Below are positions 60,599 through 64,000 of a DNA stretch of 64,000 nucleotides, one piece after another. Position numbers and translations under genes: made by a program. The DNA comes from UBA7672 sp040398465 (GTDB lineage: Bacteria > Pseudomonadota > Alphaproteobacteria > Caulobacterales > Hyphomonadaceae): positions 9,567 through 73,566 of the forward strand of contig JBBAUA010000014.1 in assembly GCA_040398465.1 (NCBI GenBank). Direction: 5' to 3'. Below the pieces are notes generated by a model. It had not been told where the DNA came from. It made no database searches and was given only the letters and a program-made list of their open reading frames with translations. The first letter of the stretch is position 1; every line of letters starts with the position of its first letter.

Positions 60599-61446
60599 GC
60601 GGTGAGGAGAAGCCTGACCTGCAAGCCATGCGCGACGCGGTGGCGAAGCTGGCGAAGCAGCGCAAAACAAAAGCTCCGGCCGAACAGGCGCCCACTAGTC
60701 CTCATCCTGAGGAGCCGCGCAGCGGCGTCTCGAAGGACGAGGACGGGCTGCCTGACGCCGCCCCAAGCGCCACCCCGCACGGCCCCGACCCCGAACGCCT
60801 CGCCGACGCCCTCCGCCGCGCCGAAGCCATCCTCTTCGCCTCCAACGAACCGATCGACGCCACCACCCTCACCGAAGCGCTCCCCCCGGGCGTCGAAGCC
60901 GGCGACGTGCTCCTCAAGCTGAAAGCCGCCTATGCCACGCGCGGCGTCCAGCTGGTCGAACTCGCCGGCAAGTGGCGCTTCCAGACCGCGCCCGATCTCG
61001 CCTTCCTGTTCGAAGAGACCCGCGAACAACCACGCGCCCTGTCGCGCGCCGCGCTCGAAACCCTCGCCATCGTCGCCTACTGCCAGCCCGTCACCCGCCC
61101 CGAGATCGAAGACGTCCGCGGCGTCGCCGTCTCGACTGGAACGCTCGACATCCTGATGGAGGCCGGCTGGATCCGTCCCCGTGGCCGCCGCCGTACGCCG
61201 GGCCGGCCTGTGACATTTGGAACCACAGACGCCTTCCTCGTCCACTTCGGCCTCGACGCCATCGACAGCCTGCCGGGCAGGGACGACCTCAAGGCTGCAG
61301 GCCTCCTCAGCGCCGATATCCCCCGCGACTTCGAGTTTGCAGGCGCCCCGCGCGATCCCGAGACCGGCGAACTCCTCGGCGAGGACCCGCTTGAAGACGC
61401 CGATTTCCAGCCCGATTTCCTGGAAGGCGCCGAAGACCGCCCCTGA
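60595..61446 (+). CDS. scpB: Segregation and condensation protein ScpB
   Basis: 283 residues. Winged-helix partner of ScpA in the Smc complex. RRAEAILFASNEPIDATTL begins the first winged helix and EQPRALSRAALETLAIVAYC the second; GRRRTPGRPVTFGTTDAFLV is the conserved end of the fold. The N-terminal 65 residues are a non-conserved, charged extension that contains a palindromic repeat read in frame as SPHPEEPRSGVSKDED. The C-terminal acidic tail (EDPLEDADFQ) is usual in the family. Confidence 0.95.
   Translation: MSGEEKPDLQAMRDAVAKLAKQRKTKAPAEQAPTSPHPEEPRSGVSKDEDGLPDAAPSATPHGPDPERLADALRRAEAILFASNEPIDATTLTEALPPGVEAGDVLLKLKAAYATRGVQLVELAGKWRFQTAPDLAFLFEETREQPRALSRAALETLAIVAYCQPVTRPEIEDVRGVAVSTGTLDILMEAGWIRPRGRRRTPGRPVTFGTTDAFLVHFGLDAIDSLPGRDDLKAAGLLSADIPRDFEFAGAPRDPETGELLGEDPLEDADFQPDFLEGAEDRP
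60698..60744. repeat. Palindromic repeat element inside scpB
   Basis: 47 bases with outer arms GTCCTC and GAGGAC, next TCCT and AGGA, and an inner CCGC-GCA-GCGG hairpin. The peptide it encodes, SPHPEEPRSGVSKDE, is one I recall being common in translations of alphaproteobacterial repeats. It is in frame in a linker, so it does not harm the protein. Confidence 0.65.
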
Positions 61447-61573
61447 CTGCGGAAAACGCGTTGCTGTGAACGCTTGCTCGCCGGGTTTGCGCAAAGGCGC
61501 CGCAGGGGTTACTTTACGGTGAGACAGCGGAACAAGGGTTGCAGGATCAGCGGTCCGGCATCGAGGTAAACGG

Positions 61574-61690
61574 ATGCAGGAAACACCGCCGGGTCTTCAG
61601 TTCGGCCTCGTGGGATCAGCCTTGCTGGTCCTGTTTGCGCCGGGACCCTTCAAGGTTCTGGGGCTGATGGCCCTGCTTGGCGTGGGATAG
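61574..61690 (+). CDS. Possible small hydrophobic protein before tatA
   Basis: 38 residues from the ATG at 61574 with GAGGT seven bases upstream: LQFGLVGSALLVLFAPGPFK, then VLGLMALLGVG. Two short hydrophobic stretches. Its 3' end overlaps a direct repeat of GGCGTGGGATA (61679-61689 and 61697-61707). The remainder of 61447-61763 shows nothing else. May be chance coding. Confidence 0.3.
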   Translation: MQETPPGLQFGLVGSALLVLFAPGPFKVLGLMALLGVG

Positions 61691-61763
61691 AATTGGGCGT
61701 GGGATAAAGCTGGGCATCACGCCCGACGAACAAGCCGCCCCGGCGGCCAACGGAGTGGACACC

Positions 61764-61991
61764 ATGGGACGCATTGGTCCTGTCGAGATTATCATCTTCC
61801 TGGTTGTCGTCCTGCTGATCTTCGGCGGTCGCGGCAAGATTTCGGGAATCATGAGCGACTTTGCGAAGGGCATCAAAAGCTTTCGCAAGGGCATGAAGGA
61901 CCCGGACGTCGACACGAGCCAGACCACGTCCGGCGCGCTGGTCAACGAACCGATCAACGTCACCCCGGACAAAGAGAAGTCGAAGGTCTGA
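61764..61991 (+). CDS. tatA: Twin-arginine translocase subunit TatA
   Basis: 75 residues. Pore-forming subunit that exports folded proteins. Single N-terminal helix (VEIIIFLVVVLLIFGG), then the FG hinge and amphipathic helix (KISGIMSDFAKGIKSFRKGM), then a short acidic tail. The ATG at 61764 gives a standard N-terminus; upstream frame is not TatA-like. Heads tatA-tatB-tatC. Confidence 0.93.
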   Translation: MGRIGPVEIIIFLVVVLLIFGGRGKISGIMSDFAKGIKSFRKGMKDPDVDTSQTTSGALVNEPINVTPDKEKSKV

Positions 61992-62056
61992 TCGTTCAGG
62001 CCCCGAGGCGCCGAAATGGCTGCCCCTGACTTCTCTCCGGAAGGAGCGACATCGCC

Positions 62057-62827
62057 ATGATGCCAGGCGTCGGCTTCGAGGAAATGATCCTGCTGGTTCT
62101 CGTGGCGATCATCGTGATCGGCCCGAAGGACCTGCCGCTCATGATGCGCAAGTTCGGTCGCTTCACCGGCAAGATGCGCGCGATGGCGTTCGAGTTCAAA
62201 CAGGGCTTCGACGAGCTTGGCCGCCAGGCCGAACTGGAGGAACTCCGCAAGGAAGTCGCCGACCTCAAGAACATGACCGGCATCGACGACCTCCGCCGCG
62301 GCTTCGAGGAAGACAAGCGCGCGTTGGAAGCCGACGTTAACTCCGCACTCGCAGAGCCGGAGCCGCCGAAGCCCGCCGCGCTGGCATCCCCGGGCCAGCC
62401 ATCCGCCGGAACCGAGCTAACCACGCCGGCAACGCCTACGCCCGTCACCGCCAGCGCCGCACCCGTCGCCGCTGTCGCAGCAGCAGCCGCCACGGCCGAA
62501 CCTGAATTCGTCCCCGCAATGACTGTCCGCTCGGCGGACAAGTTTCCAAAGCCGATCAAGCGCACGCCGACCCACCCGGCCGCCGCCTCCGCCGTCAGCG
62601 TGGCGCGCCCCGATCCCGCGCCCTATGCCGGCCTCTCGGCTGACCATCCCGGCTACGACACCGGCGAGGATTTCCGCCTCGAAGGCCACCCGCCCGAAAC
62701 CTTCATGCCCGCAAATGGCGAGGCCGCCAACGGCGTTGACGACGACCACGTCCACGTCATCCCCGACGATGAAGTCCGCCCGCCCGCGCCCGCGCCCACG
62801 CCCGTCAAGCAGGACACCACTGCCTGA
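62057..62827 (+). CDS. tatB: Twin-arginine translocase subunit TatB
   Basis: 256 residues. MPGVGFEEMILLVLVAIIVI is the membrane helix with GPKDLPLMMRKFGRFTGKM, the Glu and GP hinge typical of TatB; the amphipathic helix is followed by a coiled stretch and a long Ala/Pro-rich tail, longer than in E. coli as is common in alphaproteobacteria. Works with TatC as the signal-peptide receptor. Its stop overlaps the tatC start (TGATGA). Confidence 0.93.
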   Translation: MMPGVGFEEMILLVLVAIIVIGPKDLPLMMRKFGRFTGKMRAMAFEFKQGFDELGRQAELEELRKEVADLKNMTGIDDLRRGFEEDKRALEADVNSALAEPEPPKPAALASPGQPSAGTELTTPATPTPVTASAAPVAAVAAAAATAEPEFVPAMTVRSADKFPKPIKRTPTHPAAASAVSVARPDPAPYAGLSADHPGYDTGEDFRLEGHPPETFMPANGEAANGVDDDHVHVIPDDEVRPPAPAPTPVKQDTTA

Positions 62828-63777
62828 TGAGCAAGCCGTTGAAGAAAGCGAAAAAGGCAGCGGATACGCCGCCCGAGCCCGTCATTGACGAGGTCGAGGC
62901 CAGCCGCGCGCCCCTGATGGACCACCTGCTGGAATTGCGCGACCGTCTGGTACGCATCCTTGTGGTGATCGGCGTCCTGTTCCTCGCCGGCTGGTATGTC
63001 ACGGAGCCGGTGCTCGCTTACCTGCTCCAGCCGCTAAGCGACGCCGCCCACCGCGCCGGCCGCCCCCTGGAGGAGACGATCGAGACGGTCACCACGGCCC
63101 CGATGGAGATGATCTTCGTCAAGCTGAAGATGTCGTTCCTGCTCGCGATCGCCGCCGGCTTTCCGTACATCGCCTACCAGATCTACGCCTTCATCGCGCC
63201 CGGCCTGTACAAGAACGAGCGGGGCGCGGTTCTGCCGTATCTCTTCCTGATGCCGATGCTGTTCGCGGCCGGCGGCGCGCTGGTCTACCAGTTCGTGCTG
63301 CCCACCTTCATGGACCTGTCCTTCAGCCAGGAGTTCACCGCTGCCGGCGCCAAGGTCGTCTACCTGCCCAAGGTGAAGGAATACTACGAACTCACGATCT
63401 CGCTGCTCACCGCCTTCGGCTTTGCCTTCCAGCTTCCGATCGTCATCTCGCTGCTCGCCCGCGCCGGCGTTGTGCAGGCCAGCACGCTGCGCAAGGGCCG
63501 CAAGTTCGCCCTCGTGGTCATCGTCTTCGCCGCGATGTTCATGACCCCGCCCGACCCGTTCAGCTGGGTCATCCTCTCCGTGCCGCTCTTCCTGCTTTAC
63601 GAAAGCGGCATCATCGCCGCCATGCTGATCGACCGCGCCCGCAAGCGTCGCGAAGCCGCCGAGGCGAAGCGCGAGGAAGAAGAAGCCCGCCGCGAAGCCG
63701 TCGAAGAAGAATCCCGCCGCCGCGCCGCCGCAGCCGCCCGGTCCACCACGCAAGGCGCACTGCCCGCGGGCGAATAG
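62827..63777 (+). CDS. tatC: Twin-arginine translocase subunit TatC
   Basis: 316 residues with six membrane helices. ASRAPLMDHLLELRDRLVRI is the conserved cytoplasmic N-terminus that binds the twin-arginine signal, APMEMIFVKLKMSFLLAIAA the first loop, FIAPGLYKNERGAVLPYLF the next, and FGFAFQLPIVISLLARAGVV with MTPPDPFSWVILSVPLFLLY the last. The C-terminal 50 residues are a charged Arg/Glu-rich helix. serS, the usual next gene, would lie outside the window. Confidence 0.96.
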   Translation: MSKPLKKAKKAADTPPEPVIDEVEASRAPLMDHLLELRDRLVRILVVIGVLFLAGWYVTEPVLAYLLQPLSDAAHRAGRPLEETIETVTTAPMEMIFVKLKMSFLLAIAAGFPYIAYQIYAFIAPGLYKNERGAVLPYLFLMPMLFAAGGALVYQFVLPTFMDLSFSQEFTAAGAKVVYLPKVKEYYELTISLLTAFGFAFQLPIVISLLARAGVVQASTLRKGRKFALVVIVFAAMFMTPPDPFSWVILSVPLFLLYESGIIAAMLIDRARKRREAAEAKREEEEARREAVEEESRRRAAAAARSTTQGALPAGE

Positions 63778-63806
63778 CCGGCGGATCGCCGCGCCATCCG
63801 CCGGCT
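63776..63806 (+). terminator. Hairpin at the end of the tat operon
   Basis: AGCCGGCGGAT (63776-63786) and ATCCGCCGGCT (63796-63806) form a perfect 11-base stem with a nine-base loop and begin within the tatC stop codon. No T-run follows, so termination may need Rho. The remaining 63807-64000 shows no gene. Confidence 0.6.
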
Positions 63807-64000
63807 CAGCAGGCGGATGTCTGAACGCGTCCAGAACCTGCCGATCATGGACACAGCCCACCGAGCCTATTCCGAACCATTTCAACGCGCTGCACCGACC
63901 AGCTCAGCCGATTCCACGCCAATCCGTCCCCCACCTCCAGACCTGTGATACCAGCCGCCCTAGATTCTGACCTGTGTCCACACGCGTGAGGTGATGGAGG

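Overview
The window is high-GC, densely coding DNA from an alphaproteobacterium, most likely of the Caulobacterales/Hyphomonadaceae type. That placement is inferred from the polar organizer PopZ beside TolC and ValS, an Irr-type iron regulator with its own operator, an HWE-family histidine kinase, a long TonB-dependent receptor, and the block erpA / dgt / SPOR / nagZ / scpA / scpB / tatABC. It reads as ordinary chromosome: no prophage, integrase, transposase or CRISPR array was found. A run of 100 N at 50334-50433 is flanked by two identical 55-bp copies, which points to an unmerged contig overlap rather than missing DNA.

Layout. 1-3353: acyl-CoA metabolism (acyl-CoA dehydrogenase cut by the window edge, a GST-like protein, a thiolase). 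3639-6921: HWE kinase, a winged-helix/membrane/sensor protein and a TetR regulator. 7056-10525: a serine hydrolase, kynureninase and a divergent lipoprotein hydrolase carrying the kynurenine-formamidase HGGxW motif. 10529-11929: a Crp/Fnr regulator broken by an in-frame TGA, and Irr. 12114-17411: a CoA-transferase, a divergent pair of RyR-domain genes (one soluble, one a two-helix membrane protein with Rossmann domains), a small unknown and a tandem TetR fusion. 17416-21329: an exported protein and a TonB-dependent receptor with a strong terminator. 21653-25933: HrpB, MntP and an RNA methyltransferase on one strand. 26066-28539: molybdate transporter in the order modB-modC-modA. 28695-30755: a large exported protein joining a thioredoxin-like fold, a c-type haem site, a copper monooxygenase-like region and EF-hands.

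30997-38098: a receiver protein, tRNA-Asn, tRNA-Cys, a PCMT-like protein, TolC, PopZ and ValS. 38098-43257: isoaspartyl peptidase, aldo/keto reductase with DoxX, a cysteine-free thioredoxin-like relative of the 28695 protein, a DUF2855 protein and a ParE-type toxin-antitoxin pair. 43327-47290: IlvD, a DUF3137 protein and a UPF0114 membrane protein. 47467-49708: a coupled minus-strand operon of a TonB-C-like lipoprotein, exonuclease III and a membrane-anchored TIR protein. 49853-53358: ExbD, PhyH-like dioxygenase across the gap, nitroreductase, small membrane protein and a repetitive lipoprotein.

53483-63777 is a conserved housekeeping block (ErpA, dGTPase-like, SPOR, NagZ, ScpA, ScpB, TatA, TatB, TatC). 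Between dgt and the SPOR gene, where argS usually sits in related genomes (from memory), there is instead about 2 kb of damaged genes: a TPR remnant with an internal stop, a frameshifted serine hydrolase, and a receiver domain with no start codon. The most interesting items are the divergent RyR pair, the TIR operon, the haem/copper/EF-hand protein, and the decayed segment.
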